The notes: generated by a model from the letters alone, not told the origin. A stretch of 28,915 bases of DNA from Promethearchaeota archaeon (GCA_019058515.1 JAHPYY010000086.1:1-28915), one strand, 5' to 3'. Counted from the stretch's first letter, positions 1-8,067 are shown. Made by a program: numbers and translations.

Positions 1-1314
1 ATCCAAGACTCTAATCAAATCGCTTGAGTTTTCGGTGATGACACGATATTTTTCTTCAGATTCCTTTAACTTTTTTTCAAGAGAATATTTATCAGTGATA
101 TCTGAAATTGTGCTTTCGATCCCGATAATGTTGTTTTCATCGTCTCTTACTAAATGAGAATTGGATTCTAAAATTAGTACTTTTCCATCTACACTCCTTC
201 CTCTACTTATGTAAGTTTTCAATACTTCGCTTTTAACAAGTTCGTTATAAAACTCCATAACATCATTTGAATTTTCCCAAAAATCTAAAGCCGAGTATCC
301 AATCAGATTTTGATCAGCGGGATATCCTAATATCTTGCTTAATGCGGGATTGTGGTCTAATATAACTCCATCTAAATCAGTTTTTATAAATCCTATGTCT
401 AGGTTTTTAATCATAGATTTGTATTTTCTTTCAGAGGCTTTTCCTATTCTCTCTATCTCTAATTGCTTTGTAATATCCTCGTAAGTACTTAATAAACCGA
501 CAAGTCTACCTTTCATATTTAACAATGGGATCCGATTCACTTCATAATTTACCAATTCCCCACTTGGGAGAGTCCATGCTTCAATTTTTCTATATTGAGG
601 GATCTTTTCTTTCAAAACTTTTCTTTCATTAAGATTAATCATATCAAAATTGATAACCGCCCACTCAAAATCGTTGTCCGTCTTACCAATAATACCTTCT
701 GGGTTTAATAATCCTAGCATCCTCGAAAATTTTTGATTGCTCCCCATATAATTGAGTTTAATATCCTTCCAAAACAAATATTGGGGGAGATAATCAATAA
801 CATTCTCAAAGATTTTTCTCTTCTTCTCGATTACATTTATATATTCATTCGGTTGAAGAAATTGCCAGTACCTAATCTCGGGTACTAGTTCTACCAACTT
901 TTTTAGTCGCTCTTCAGCATCGAATAGTTTTAATTCTAACTCCGAGCTTGTTTCTCCGAAGGATACAAGAAAAACGAGAGATTCTCCGCCTAAATTGTAA
1001 GAAAAATGATCGGTTTTCACTCGAAATTGTTTGAAAATCTGATTATTATCTTTAATACGGAATTGCTTGCTTGTTTTTTCGTATTTATTTGAAATGTAAT
1101 TTTTAAATGCTTCGATGTCTCTGGGATGTATTAGTTTTAAAAACGAAGCATTAATCAGTTCCTCCTTGTGATAATTTAAATTTTCGTATAATTTGTTTCC
1201 AACAATATCCAAAATAATAAAGTTGGGACTTAAATCAGTAAAAAAAACTATCGCATCAAACAAGTCTAAAACTAGTTTAGAGAGTTCAAACTTGGTTTCA
1301 GAATTTATTGTCAT
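1..1314 (-). CDS. Multi-PAS sensor protein (probable histidine kinase), C-terminus beyond window
   Basis: I translated this frame by hand from the ATG at 1314 to the left edge: 438 codons with no stop, so the gene is cut by the window. Three PAS-type domains are visible at about residues 15-120, 168-285 and 296-410, and a fourth begins near 418. The second has the typical PAS opening LPQYLFWKD and later IIGKTDNDF. PAS2 and PAS3 end with the usual PAC exits YEDIT and ISDIT. There is no membrane segment or signal peptide in the visible part, so it is probably a cytosolic sensor of a small ligand or redox state. Tandem PAS proteins of this layout usually end in a HisKA/HATPase kinase, which would lie off the left edge; that is inference. 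It lies downstream of the 7-TM gene on the same strand but is separated from it by a T-rich stretch and its own TATA-like element. The start lacks a clear Shine-Dalgarno. Confidence 0.85.
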   Translation of the reverse strand, partial: MTINSETKFELSKLVLDLFDAIVFFTDLSPNFIILDIVGNKLYENLNYHKEELINASFLKLIHPRDIEAFKNYISNKYEKTSKQFRIKDNNQIFKQFRVKTDHFSYNLGGESLVFLVSFGETSSELELKLFDAEERLKKLVELVPEIRYWQFLQPNEYINVIEKKRKIFENVIDYLPQYLFWKDIKLNYMGSNQKFSRMLGLLNPEGIIGKTDNDFEWAVINFDMINLNERKVLKEKIPQYRKIEAWTLPSGELVNYEVNRIPLLNMKGRLVGLLSTYEDITKQLEIERIGKASERKYKSMIKNLDIGFIKTDLDGVILDHNPALSKILGYPADQNLIGYSALDFWENSNDVMEFYNELVKSEVLKTYISRGRSVDGKVLILESNSHLVRDDENNIIGIESTISDITDKYSLEKKLKESEEKYRVITENSSDLIRVLD

Positions 1315-1381
1315 TTTTTTTTACATTAAGACACAATACATAAGATGGAATCACTCAATTGAATAAAAGTATCCATAGGTA

Positions 1382-1392
1382 CTATTATATCT
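1382..1392 (-). promoter_or_regulatory. Candidate TATA element for the PAS sensor gene
   Basis: On the minus strand this reads AGATATAATAG, about 70 bases before the PAS start at 1314. An archaeal TATA box about 25 bases upstream of transcription would give a leader of roughly 40 bases. It is short and lies in AT-rich DNA, so support is modest. Confidence 0.3.
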
Positions 1393-1415
1393 TTGTACGA
1401 GTTGTCTACTTTAAT

Positions 1416-1442
1416 TAAAATAAAATAAAAATAAAATAAAAA
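1416..1442 (-). terminator. T-rich terminator after the 7-TM gene
   Basis: The plus strand is a run of AAAAT units, so the minus-strand transcript leaving the 7-TM gene (stop at 1462) meets an almost pure U tract within 20 bases. Archaeal RNA polymerase terminates at such U-rich tracts without needing a hairpin. It separates the 7-TM unit from the PAS gene downstream. Confidence 0.5.
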
Positions 1443-1461
1443 CGAAGTTTTATTGTGTATC

Positions 1462-2193
1462 TTACTCCTTAATCAGTGAATTAGCAATGCGATCGGGTAA
1501 AAAGAAACCCATATAATATTCAAATGCGCTTGAAATTAATAACAATCGCGTAATTACTATAACCAAAGAAATCTTGGGTACGATCGCCTCTACCACCGCT
1601 CCAATAGTGAAGGATAAGAATGCCAAAAGTAAGAATCTCCCTTTTAACTTGACTTTATTATCAGTAGATTGTAAAGATTTTCTTGAAAACATCATCCCCG
1701 TTACAAAAAGTGTGACTATCGCAAAAACTTGGAATACTAATGCATAGTAATTATTTTGAGAGGAAAATATTTCTGTCATTCTTCCAATAATATCTGGATC
1801 GATAACGAGAAATAATACTAGAAAAGCCTCGTAAATTATGCAAATTAGCGCGAAAATCAGAAATAATCTCTTTTTTGAAGCGGTAGAAGTCATTTTTGTA
1901 TAGGAGTATATCCAGCATATCAACGCAACGGGGATAAAAACATTGTTCAGCAACAGAAATAAAAAGGGTCGAAACGCGTAGTTGAATATTAAATAGGATA
2001 GAATTGAGAAAGCCGGACCCCACCAAGCAGAGCTTAGAAAAATTTGAAATAAACCGACAGTAATGAATACGCTTTGTTTATTCTGATTGTATTTAGCTAA
2101 AATTCTGATGCCAATTATGACCGAAATAACCACAAATATTAAACTAAATGTACCATGAAGTATTTCGAAGGTGCTCAAATCTTCTATTCCCAT
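1462..2193 (-). CDS. Seven-transmembrane protein, unknown function
   Basis: The 243-residue protein is almost entirely hydrophobic, with about seven transmembrane helices separated by short polar loops and no soluble domain. It ends shortly after the last helix. Multipass proteins of this shape resemble the 7-TM sensor halves of signalling proteins (MASE/7TMR type), but here no output domain is attached. It starts two bases after the secreted-protein gene ends, so the two are almost certainly cotranscribed and could work together at the membrane, for example as receptor and extracellular partner. The multi-PAS sensor downstream on the same strand could be a signalling output, although a T-rich terminator lies between them. 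I do not recognise a family with a known function. Nothing like a catalytic motif is visible. Confidence 0.8.
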   Translation of the reverse strand: MGIEDLSTFEILHGTFSLIFVVISVIIGIRILAKYNQNKQSVFITVGLFQIFLSSAWWGPAFSILSYLIFNYAFRPFLFLLLNNVFIPVALICWIYSYTKMTSTASKKRLFLIFALICIIYEAFLVLFLVIDPDIIGRMTEIFSSQNNYYALVFQVFAIVTLFVTGMMFSRKSLQSTDNKVKLKGRFLLLAFLSFTIGAVVEAIVPKISLVIVITRLLLISSAFEYYMGFFLPDRIANSLIKE

Positions 2194-2195
2194 AT

Positions 2196-2888
2196 TTACA
2201 CCCTCCTTCTTTGTTTGATTAAAATAAATACTGACCCAATACTAACTATAATAACCATCCAAAAGGGGTTATAACCTGAGATAGATGTAGGTTCAGTGAG
2301 TGCTAATCTCAATAATGAAGACCGCGTTTCAGACGAGAATCTATAATCAAACAGAGTTAGTATGCCATCTTCAGTGTATCTAAACTCTTTGGCTTCGGTG
2401 TTGGTTCTATAGGAATATCCCGTATCGCTCGCGTTGCCCGTAAACCCGTTTCCTAATTCAATTCCGATTTCGGTTTGTTCCTGAATGTATTCTTGCCAGT
2501 AAGCTCTTATCTCCTCCAGTCCTTCAATGTTGTAAATAATGTAAACTCCCCAAAACTTAAATCTCAAGAAGTTAAACGCACCGGTGGTATCGTGATGATC
2601 TGCGAATACATCTTCTACATTGTTAATGTCAACAATAAAATCTGTAGTTATACTGTATGTTAGGGCGTTTTTAAATCCAAACTCGTCTGTTCCAATACTT
2701 TCAATGTTAAAGAGGATGTTGCCTTTAATCTGAGTTTCCTCGTTAAGTTTATAGTCCATTTCGTAATTAAGAACATCTCCTTTCTCTACAGGCCATAGAA
2801 TATCATCTGCAGAGATTACAGGTATGATTAAAGTAAAGATTGTGACTGTCAAAATGATGCTGTTAAATACCATTGTTTTCGATATCAT
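2196..2888 (-). CDS. Secreted, C-terminally membrane-anchored protein, unknown function
   Basis: The 230-residue protein begins with a hydrophobic signal sequence (about residues 5-27, likely cleaved near VISA-D). It continues with a polar beta-rich extracellular region of about 175 residues, and ends in one transmembrane helix (about 204-224) followed by the basic tail KQRRRV. This is type I topology, with the bulk outside the cell. A sequon (NAS) sits in the ectodomain. Its start lies only 183 bases from the proposed dehydrogenase start on the other strand, so the two share a divergent control region. The 7-TM gene follows after two bases, marking a two-gene operon. No enzyme motif is visible. 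A ligand-binding or surface role is plausible but unproven. Confidence 0.8.
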   Translation of the reverse strand: MISKTMVFNSIILTVTIFTLIIPVISADDILWPVEKGDVLNYEMDYKLNEETQIKGNILFNIESIGTDEFGFKNALTYSITTDFIVDINNVEDVFADHHDTTGAFNFLRFKFWGVYIIYNIEGLEEIRAYWQEYIQEQTEIGIELGNGFTGNASDTGYSYRTNTEAKEFRYTEDGILTLFDYRFSSETRSSLLRLALTEPTSISGYNPFWMVIIVSIGSVFILIKQRRRV

Positions 2889-2983
2889 TTTATACCAACT
2901 AGTTTTTAATTAAAATATCTTGGCAGCGGGACTTCTACAAATCCCTCTGTTTTTTTTTTAAAATTTAATATATGATCTTTTCG

Positions 2984-2998
2984 ATAGATCTATATAAT
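2984..2998 (+). promoter_or_regulatory. Candidate TATA element for the dehydrogenase gene, with 10-bp palindrome
   Basis: The perfect palindrome ATAGATCTAT (2984-2993) runs into TATATAATAG. A TATA box here would start transcription near 3020, leaving a leader of about 50 bases before the ribosome site at 3058. The palindrome could be an operator overlapping the TATA box, but it may also be chance in AT-rich DNA. Confidence 0.35.
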
Positions 2999-3057
2999 AG
3001 AATCTATTTTCAAATTAATAATTGTAGATCAAATTAGTTTTCTCAAACTTTAGTACT

Positions 3058-3064
3058 AAGGTGA
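3058..3064 (+). promoter_or_regulatory. Shine-Dalgarno AAGGTGA supporting a non-AUG start of the dehydrogenase
   Basis: AAGGTGA pairs well with the archaeal 16S 3' end. Seven bases downstream is an in-frame ATT at 3072; an in-frame ATA lies at 3069. No ATG, GTG or TTG is available in this frame between the stop at 3057 and the ATG at 3231. The site therefore argues for a rare start codon. Confidence 0.5.
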
Positions 3065-3071
3065 AGATATA

Positions 3072-4256
3072 ATTTTAAACCTTGAAGAAAGTAAACTAGA
3101 TAAGTATGGCCCAGAGAAAATACTCTTTTTTCGAAATCCCGATACCAATTTAAAAGGATATCTCGTTATTGATAACTCAGCGTTTGGAATCCCTGCAGGA
3201 GGTATAAGATACGCTGAAGATGTAACAGCAATGGAAGTGGTTAGGCTTGCGAGAGCAATGAGCTTAAAGTTTTGCACCTATGGAATCTCCTGCGGTGGAG
3301 CTAAAGCGGCGATCTGCGGTAATCCACTCAGCGAGAACCGAAATACAATTTTGTCCTCTTTTGCAGAACTGTTGTCGCCTTTAATAAAAACAAACTCGTA
3401 TTATCCTGGCCCAGATATGGGAACCGACGATTACGATCTTAAATATATTTTTCATTCTGTAGGAAAGCCTGAACTAACACCACGAAGGATCGGTTTATTT
3501 CGAGAGGGAATTCCAATAGAGGAACTTTTTACGGGGTATGGAGTCTCTTTTTGCATGACGAGTCTCTTGAAGTTGTTAGGATGTGAGGAAAATTACAAAC
3601 CGCGAGTAATCCTAGAGGGATTTGGTAAGGTTGGAACGGCAATTGCGATGAGTTTTAAGGACTTTGGATTTACAATAACTGGGATTTCTACCTTACACGG
3701 CGCTATTTTGGATGAGAATGGATTAGATCTCGATAAGTTGTTAAAATTGCGAAAAATTCACGGAGACTTCTTAATAGAACATTATGAGAGTAAAGACCTT
3801 ATAAGAACATCTAAGGAAAAATTGTTTGACATGTCTAGTCAACTCAAAGAAGTAGATATTTTAATTCCTGGAGCTAGACCAGATGTAATCAATAAAGTAA
3901 ATATCGATAAAATTGAATGCAAAGCAATTGTTTCTGCAGCTAACATTCCCTACGCCGAAGGGACGATAGATACTCTCGAAGAAAGAAACATAGTGGCAGT
4001 TCCTGATTTTGTCTCGAACGCAGGCGAAATTTTAGCCCTTTCCGTTATAAATAATCCTACCAATGCAGATCAGATTTTTGACCATATTAATACGAAGATT
4101 ACTGAAAGAACTTCTGATTTGTATAAAACTGCATGTAATAGTAATATTTCGATGTATAATCAAGCCACTTCGCAAGCACTAGCGATTTTAGATAAATGGT
4201 TAGTTAAAAGAGCAAAAAAATTAAATAGAAAAAGTGAAAAGCAGACTAAATCTTAG
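3072..4256 (+). CDS. Glu/Leu/Phe/Val dehydrogenase family enzyme
   Basis: This is an NAD(P)-dependent amino-acid dehydrogenase, catalysing reversible oxidative deamination to the 2-oxo acid and ammonia. The family's N-terminal core is visible only if translation starts well before the ATG at 3231: codons from 3060 encode KGYLVIDNSAFG and PAGGIRYAEDV, which lead without a break into LARAMSLK and GGAKAAI, holding the two active-site lysines. YPGPDMGTDDYD supplies the catalytic aspartate region. GFGKVGTAIA is the Rossmann nucleotide loop, and VPDFVSNAGEIL is the conserved C-terminal signature. From the ATT at 3072 the protein is 394 residues; from ATG 3231 it would be 341 and lack part of the substrate domain. 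Substrate choice (Glu against Leu or Val) cannot be settled, although the GGAKAAI form resembles the leucine/valine branch. The stop overlaps the converging Cys-rich gene by three bases. Confidence 0.88.
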   Translation: MLNLEESKLDKYGPEKILFFRNPDTNLKGYLVIDNSAFGIPAGGIRYAEDVTAMEVVRLARAMSLKFCTYGISCGGAKAAICGNPLSENRNTILSSFAELLSPLIKTNSYYPGPDMGTDDYDLKYIFHSVGKPELTPRRIGLFREGIPIEELFTGYGVSFCMTSLLKLLGCEENYKPRVILEGFGKVGTAIAMSFKDFGFTITGISTLHGAILDENGLDLDKLLKLRKIHGDFLIEHYESKDLIRTSKEKLFDMSSQLKEVDILIPGARPDVINKVNIDKIECKAIVSAANIPYAEGTIDTLEERNIVAVPDFVSNAGEILALSVINNPTNADQIFDHINTKITERTSDLYKTACNSNISMYNQATSQALAILDKWLVKRAKKLNRKSEKQTKS

Positions 4257-4426
4257 AGTTTAGGGTTGGTGCCCTTTAATTTTTGCTTTTTATAGGAAAA
4301 TTCTGAACAAACATTACACATTGGAAAACTGCATAAATTCAAGTTTTTTGGTAGTATACAGGAACTTTCAAAAGGGCATCTATTAACGAAAGAATAGATT
4401 GGCTCCGCATCTGGTTTTAAAGTCAT
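4253..4426 (-). CDS. 57-residue Cys-rich microprotein (putative metal binder)
   Basis: Hand translation gives an ATG at 4426 and TAA at 4253-4255, 57 residues. The start is preceded by AAGGAT with a five-base spacer. The core contains five cysteines in a 24-residue span: CPFESSC, then LCSFPMCNVC, i.e. C-x5-C, C-x4-C-x2-C. Clustered cysteines in this spacing suggest a small zinc finger or an iron-sulfur site. The tail is basic (YKKQKLK). The stop overlaps the end of the dehydrogenase gene, which converges on it, and the gene fills what would otherwise be a 330-base empty gap. I recognise no named family. Reality as a gene rests on the start signal, the Cys pattern and the fit into the gap. Confidence 0.6.
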   Translation of the reverse strand: MTLKPDAEPIYSFVNRCPFESSCILPKNLNLCSFPMCNVCSEFSYKKQKLKGTNPKL

Positions 4427-4613
4427 AGTGAATCCTTATTGTATCGGTGTTTATTTTGCATTTTTTGAATTTTTAGAACTAAAAACTCAAGAACTCTATA
4501 GATTTTGTAATTTTTCATTAGATTAAAACTTTTTCAGAAAATAGAGATTGAATTTAAATCCACAGAAATAATTTAAAACATGCAAATAAATTAATTCATC
4601 TGAAAAAATTATT

Positions 4614-5528
4614 TTGCCCGTCTTTAAGCAATTATTAAATAACTTGGATAAGTTGGACAGAAACGAAGCTTTAGAACAACTTCATTCATATTATTCGCTT
4701 GCAAAAACTTCAAAAGAAAGGATAAAGATCCTTGAGATTTTAAACGAATTTGGGGATCACACTCATTATAGCGAAATTGAATCGTATTTCGTGTCAGATG
4801 AAGATCCTGAAGTAAAAATTGAAGCTGCGAAGCTTTTAGCATTTAATTATAGCGATAAAAAAGCGATTCAACCTATGATATGGGTTTTAAACAACGAGTC
4901 TAAAATGGAAGTGAAGTTAACAGCAATTAGACTGCTCACCGCGTATATCTCCAAGAAAAATTTTTACAATGACATAGTGTTCGCGATAAATAACCAATTG
5001 TTAAGCGAAGATAAGTACATGATCATAGAGGCTGCGGAATCGATTTCAATTATTGGAGATAGTCACTTTGAAAGTAATTTAATAAAATCTCTTGATCACA
5101 AAGACAAATTAGTTAGAGGTAAAATAATTCAAGCTTTAGGTGATATCGAGAGTACTAAATCAATCCCCTTCATACTAAGAAATCTCTCTCTTTCAAGTTT
5201 AGATTTGTGGAACCACGCTTTTGTTGCTCTTCAAGCGTTAACCACTGCAGAGACATTAGAAAAGCTATTGTTAAAAGGCATCGAGAGATTGGATACTTGT
5301 GGATCGCTAAGAAGAGAAGAAATAATCGATTTAACGCGAGGTTTTGTCAAAGCATTAGGAGAATTACGATCTATTGACTCTATACCAACTTTGTTGAAAT
5401 TACTTGCAAAAAACGACTATTTATTGAGGAGAGAAATTATTAGCGCTTTAAATTTAATCGATTTCAGTTGGAAAGATAAGTTTAAACAAGTAATAAATAA
5501 ATATCGTATAGATCTTAATCAGTATTGA
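4614..5528 (+). CDS. HEAT-repeat protein
   Basis: The 304-residue protein is a string of paired helices with the HEAT/PBS-lyase pattern, for example EDPEVKIEAAKLLAF, HKDKLVRGKIIQALGDI and KNDYLLRREIISALNLI. About seven repeats cover nearly the whole length. Such superhelical solenoids are protein-binding scaffolds; no catalytic residues are expected. The start given is TTG at 4614. The frame stays open to 4590, so an upstream ATT cannot be excluded. There is no ATG before residue 80. The 3' end overlaps the converging transporter gene by 14 bases. Two further HEAT-type proteins occur in this window (8068-8550 and 22597-23736), but sequence similarity among the three is only at the level of the general repeat. 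Confidence 0.85.
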   Translation: MPVFKQLLNNLDKLDRNEALEQLHSYYSLAKTSKERIKILEILNEFGDHTHYSEIESYFVSDEDPEVKIEAAKLLAFNYSDKKAIQPMIWVLNNESKMEVKLTAIRLLTAYISKKNFYNDIVFAINNQLLSEDKYMIIEAAESISIIGDSHFESNLIKSLDHKDKLVRGKIIQALGDIESTKSIPFILRNLSLSSLDLWNHAFVALQALTTAETLEKLLLKGIERLDTCGSLRREEIIDLTRGFVKALGELRSIDSIPTLLKLLAKNDYLLRREIISALNLIDFSWKDKFKQVINKYRIDLNQY

Positions 5529-6675
5529 CTTTTTCTTGGCGTTTACACTTTGTTAAAACTTTCTTAAGGACATAATAAAGAACGAGACCTACAATGAATC
5601 CGATAGAAATATTAATGAAAAAACAGATTAACGCTGATACGATGATTACAGGTATGAACTTGAATTCAGTTTCCTTAAACGCAACAAATCCTAACAACAC
5701 TGCCGTGTAAATTAACATAGCTCCTAAAATCGATATAGGAAAGGCCGTAAACAATTTTAACAATGCTTCAGAAAAAAAAAGCCCTAAAATAAGCTCCATT
5801 ATCCCTTCTAATATCATAGAGCCCCCCGTCCGAGCTCCAAAAGCGTATTGAGCGGCTAATCCTCCAGAACCGTGGCATAATGGTATCCCTCCAAGAAAGG
5901 GAATTGTAACATTCATAACTCCCATATTTATTGCGAGGGTGTTAGCATCAACAGAGTTAGGTTCGTCGGGAAATAAATCTCTCAAGAGTGTAACCGTGGC
6001 AATCATAACATTTGTAAGTGTTAAAATCAGCTGCGCTATTCCTGCAACTACCATCCCAATTAATAAATCAAAGATGGAGGGTAATCTAAAATCAATCATA
6101 GGCAGAGATAGCGTAAAGTCCGTTATACTCATTGCTCCGGTAAAAAAGACGAAGAAAATACCAAATCCAGTGGTGATCACAGCAGAAGGTACATTCTTGA
6201 CTTTAATAAGCAATACAATAATAGACAATGCAATTATTCCTAGTAGAAGATTATCTATTAAAAATAAAAGAGCAGTCCAACCAAGGATTAATCCTAAACC
6301 AAGCTGAATTCCGCGCACAGAAATGAGAGGGATCTTTTCCACAATTTTATTTAATTTTTTACTTAAACCTAATATGATCCAAATTATTCCCGTTCCAAAC
6401 CCCGTCGATATTACGAGACTTGGAGTCCACTGTTGAGATAACGCTACTGAACCAATCGTTTTCTGAGGCTGAAGCGGTAAGGGAAGGTTATGCCGAATTC
6501 CTATTATAATATTTGACATACCTAAGCAAAGAAAGATGCTCGCGGGACTTAATCCCACAATGGTAACATACCCAATAATAAAGGGAACTAATGTGCCCCA
6601 ATCACCTAAACTTCCGCCTAACTCTCCTAAAGTGAATTTTGGTCCTCTTCGTACCCGGTTTCCTTCCTTACTCAT
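5515..6675 (-). CDS. MOT1-type molybdate/sulfate transporter (SulP-related)
   Basis: The 386-residue integral membrane protein has about ten to twelve hydrophobic helices. Near the N-terminus it carries LGGSLGDWGTLVPF, and shortly after LPLPLQPQKTIGSVALS, the two signature stretches of the MOT1 family of oxyanion transporters (a SulP relative without a STAS domain). The second half repeats the pattern with IPLCHGSGGLAAQYAFGARTGG. MOT1 proteins import molybdate, and some carry sulfate. Molybdate or tungstate would serve pterin enzymes, which Asgard archaea use in formate and aldehyde metabolism; that link is inference. The start codon overlaps the end of the upstream CDP-alcohol phosphatidyltransferase by eight bases, so the two are translated from one message. 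The 3' end overlaps the HEAT gene on the other strand. Confidence 0.85.
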   Translation of the reverse strand: MSKEGNRVRRGPKFTLGELGGSLGDWGTLVPFIIGYVTIVGLSPASIFLCLGMSNIIIGIRHNLPLPLQPQKTIGSVALSQQWTPSLVISTGFGTGIIWIILGLSKKLNKIVEKIPLISVRGIQLGLGLILGWTALLFLIDNLLLGIIALSIIVLLIKVKNVPSAVITTGFGIFFVFFTGAMSITDFTLSLPMIDFRLPSIFDLLIGMVVAGIAQLILTLTNVMIATVTLLRDLFPDEPNSVDANTLAINMGVMNVTIPFLGGIPLCHGSGGLAAQYAFGARTGGSMILEGIMELILGLFFSEALLKLFTAFPISILGAMLIYTAVLLGFVAFKETEFKFIPVIIVSALICFFINISIGFIVGLVLYYVLKKVLTKCKRQEKVNTD

Positions 6676-7312
6676 TCGATTCTCTAATTCCTTTTTTAAA
6701 CATGATATAAGCTATCCTAAATCGCTGTATTGCGGTTATAAAGACTAAAATAGCGAAGATCCAAAGCAATATTACTCTAAGCGGTTCGATGATAGTCATT
6801 ACGAATAAGAAAAGAAATGTTTCGCTTCTCTCCATAATCCCTCGGGAGTAATACAAAAGTTTTCCATTCTGTGTTAAATTAAATTCCTTAGCAGCACTAG
6901 CTAAGGTTAGAAAAATCGTTATACAAAGAATTATTGAGGCCATTGAAAAAATACCTGGCCATAATAGTAAGTCAGGATTAGCTAAAACTAACAATAATAT
7001 AATTACCACTTCTACAGTTCGATCACAAAACATATCAAGAATCCCCCCGTATATAGTTGGGCCTTCTAATCTAGCAAGCGCTCCATCAAATGTATCCATA
7101 ATAAAAGAAATAACCATTAACACCGCTGAAAGGATTAATAATGGAATACTTGCTATTACACTGCTAACATATATGAATAATCCCGAGCAAAGTCCAAATA
7201 CTAATCCTACTAAAGTTAATTGATTAGCAGTTACCCGTCTATAGAATGTTTTCATTACAAACTTCTCTATTAATTCGTTAATTTTCCTGCCACTTAACCA
7301 GTTATCTATCAT
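6668..7312 (-). CDS. CDP-alcohol phosphatidyltransferase family protein
   Basis: This membrane enzyme joins a CDP-activated lipid (CDP-archaeol in archaea) to an alcohol such as serine, glycerol phosphate or inositol phosphate, or uses a related CDP-alcohol. The 214-residue protein has five to six helices. The diagnostic metal-binding motif is complete: D73-x2-D76-G77-x2-A80-R81, then G89-x3-D93-x3-D97. It therefore should be catalytically competent. The headgroup substrate cannot be read from the motif. A typical N-terminal amphipathic stretch precedes it (RRVTANQLTLVGL). It is the first gene of a two-gene unit with the MOT1 transporter; the functional link is unclear. Its start faces the Cys-rich 199-residue gene across a 154-base divergent region. 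Confidence 0.9.
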   Translation of the reverse strand: MIDNWLSGRKINELIEKFVMKTFYRRVTANQLTLVGLVFGLCSGLFIYVSSVIASIPLLILSAVLMVISFIMDTFDGALARLEGPTIYGGILDMFCDRTVEVVIILLLVLANPDLLLWPGIFSMASIILCITIFLTLASAAKEFNLTQNGKLLYYSRGIMERSETFLFLFVMTIIEPLRVILLWIFAILVFITAIQRFRIAYIMFKKGIRESNE

Positions 7313-7466
7313 AGCGTCTAAAATTGTTCAGAGTTTTCTTTCTTTCATAATAATGAAGCTATTACTCTAATAAATCTTTTCGACGTTTTTTTAAATTTTA
7401 AACAGTTAAATTTAAAACTTGAAAACTGATTTATTTACTAGGTACAAGGTAAATTCGAGATAGTCG

Positions 7467-8066
7467 ATGAGTTTTATAGAACCTTCATTCGAAGTGGACC
7501 ACAAAGGAAGGGTAATTTGTCAATATCATTCGAATTACGCTTATTTTGTAAAGCCAGGTAAAAAAGAAGAGGAAGAACGACAGGTTGATCGAGAATTAAC
7601 CTGTTTGAATTGCACTCATTACGAAAACGACGAATGTTTCTTTCCTAAGTCGGAGATAGACAAAATTGAGAGACATAGAATTCTTTTTAACGAATTTCCA
7701 TGCAAGTTTTGCGGAAATAGAATCGACCTTTTGATAACAATAATGCAAAAATTATATATAAAAGACAAATATAACATTGAACTCCCACTGGTGTGTTGTT
7801 CCTGTTATGCGGGGTTAAAAAAAGAAGATTTTGTAGAGAGATCGAAGTGGAAAGCAAACAGAATTCTATATCTAACCTTACTATCGATACCATTTTTAAT
7901 CCAAGCGATTTTATCCATGGTTTTTTATCAGTTTTCAGGGTTTTTATTTCTTTTAATAGCATTGAATTCAGTATGCCTTATCGTTAATTTAAAGAGAAGA
8001 AGGCGTGTATTGGAAGGAATTAAGTATTATCAAAAGTTTAATTTGAAGGATGACAAACTTGCTTGA
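7467..8066 (+). CDS. Cys-rich two-TM membrane protein, unknown function
   Basis: The 199-residue protein has an N-terminal cytosolic half with cysteines in pairs: C46-x2-C49 with C57, C79-x2-C82, and C110, C111, C113. This suits two zinc-ribbon-like metal sites. Two transmembrane helices follow (about 132-152 and 155-175), then a basic tail with KRRRR. The layout resembles a membrane-tethered zinc module that might recruit a partner protein or nucleic acid to the membrane; this is inference. The ATG at 7467 is preceded by GAGAT at a short spacing. The stop lies one base from the converging small HEAT gene. I do not recognise a named family. Confidence 0.78.
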   Translation: MSFIEPSFEVDHKGRVICQYHSNYAYFVKPGKKEEEERQVDRELTCLNCTHYENDECFFPKSEIDKIERHRILFNEFPCKFCGNRIDLLITIMQKLYIKDKYNIELPLVCCSCYAGLKKEDFVERSKWKANRILYLTLLSIPFLIQAILSMVFYQFSGFLFLLIALNSVCLIVNLKRRRRVLEGIKYYQKFNLKDDKLA

Positions 8067-8067
8067 T

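Noticed and set aside
1416..1442. AAAAT tandem units as a microsatellite or CRISPR-like repeat
   Set aside because: Only about five short units with irregular spacing and no spacers. A T-rich terminator on the minus strand explains it better.
1751..2026. 91-codon leftward frame within the 7-TM gene
   Set aside because: Out-of-frame overlap with a well-supported gene, no own ribosome site or motif.
2475..2663. 62-codon rightward frame inside the secreted-protein gene
   Set aside because: Wholly antisense to a gene with signal peptide and anchor; no recognisable features.
3056..3277. 73-codon leftward frame over the dehydrogenase N-terminal region
   Set aside because: This stretch encodes conserved dehydrogenase sequence on the other strand. 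The leftward frame is a shadow.
5939..6307. 122-codon rightward frame antisense to the MOT1 transporter
   Set aside because: The transporter frame has strong family motifs. The antisense product is a reflection of its hydrophobic codons.
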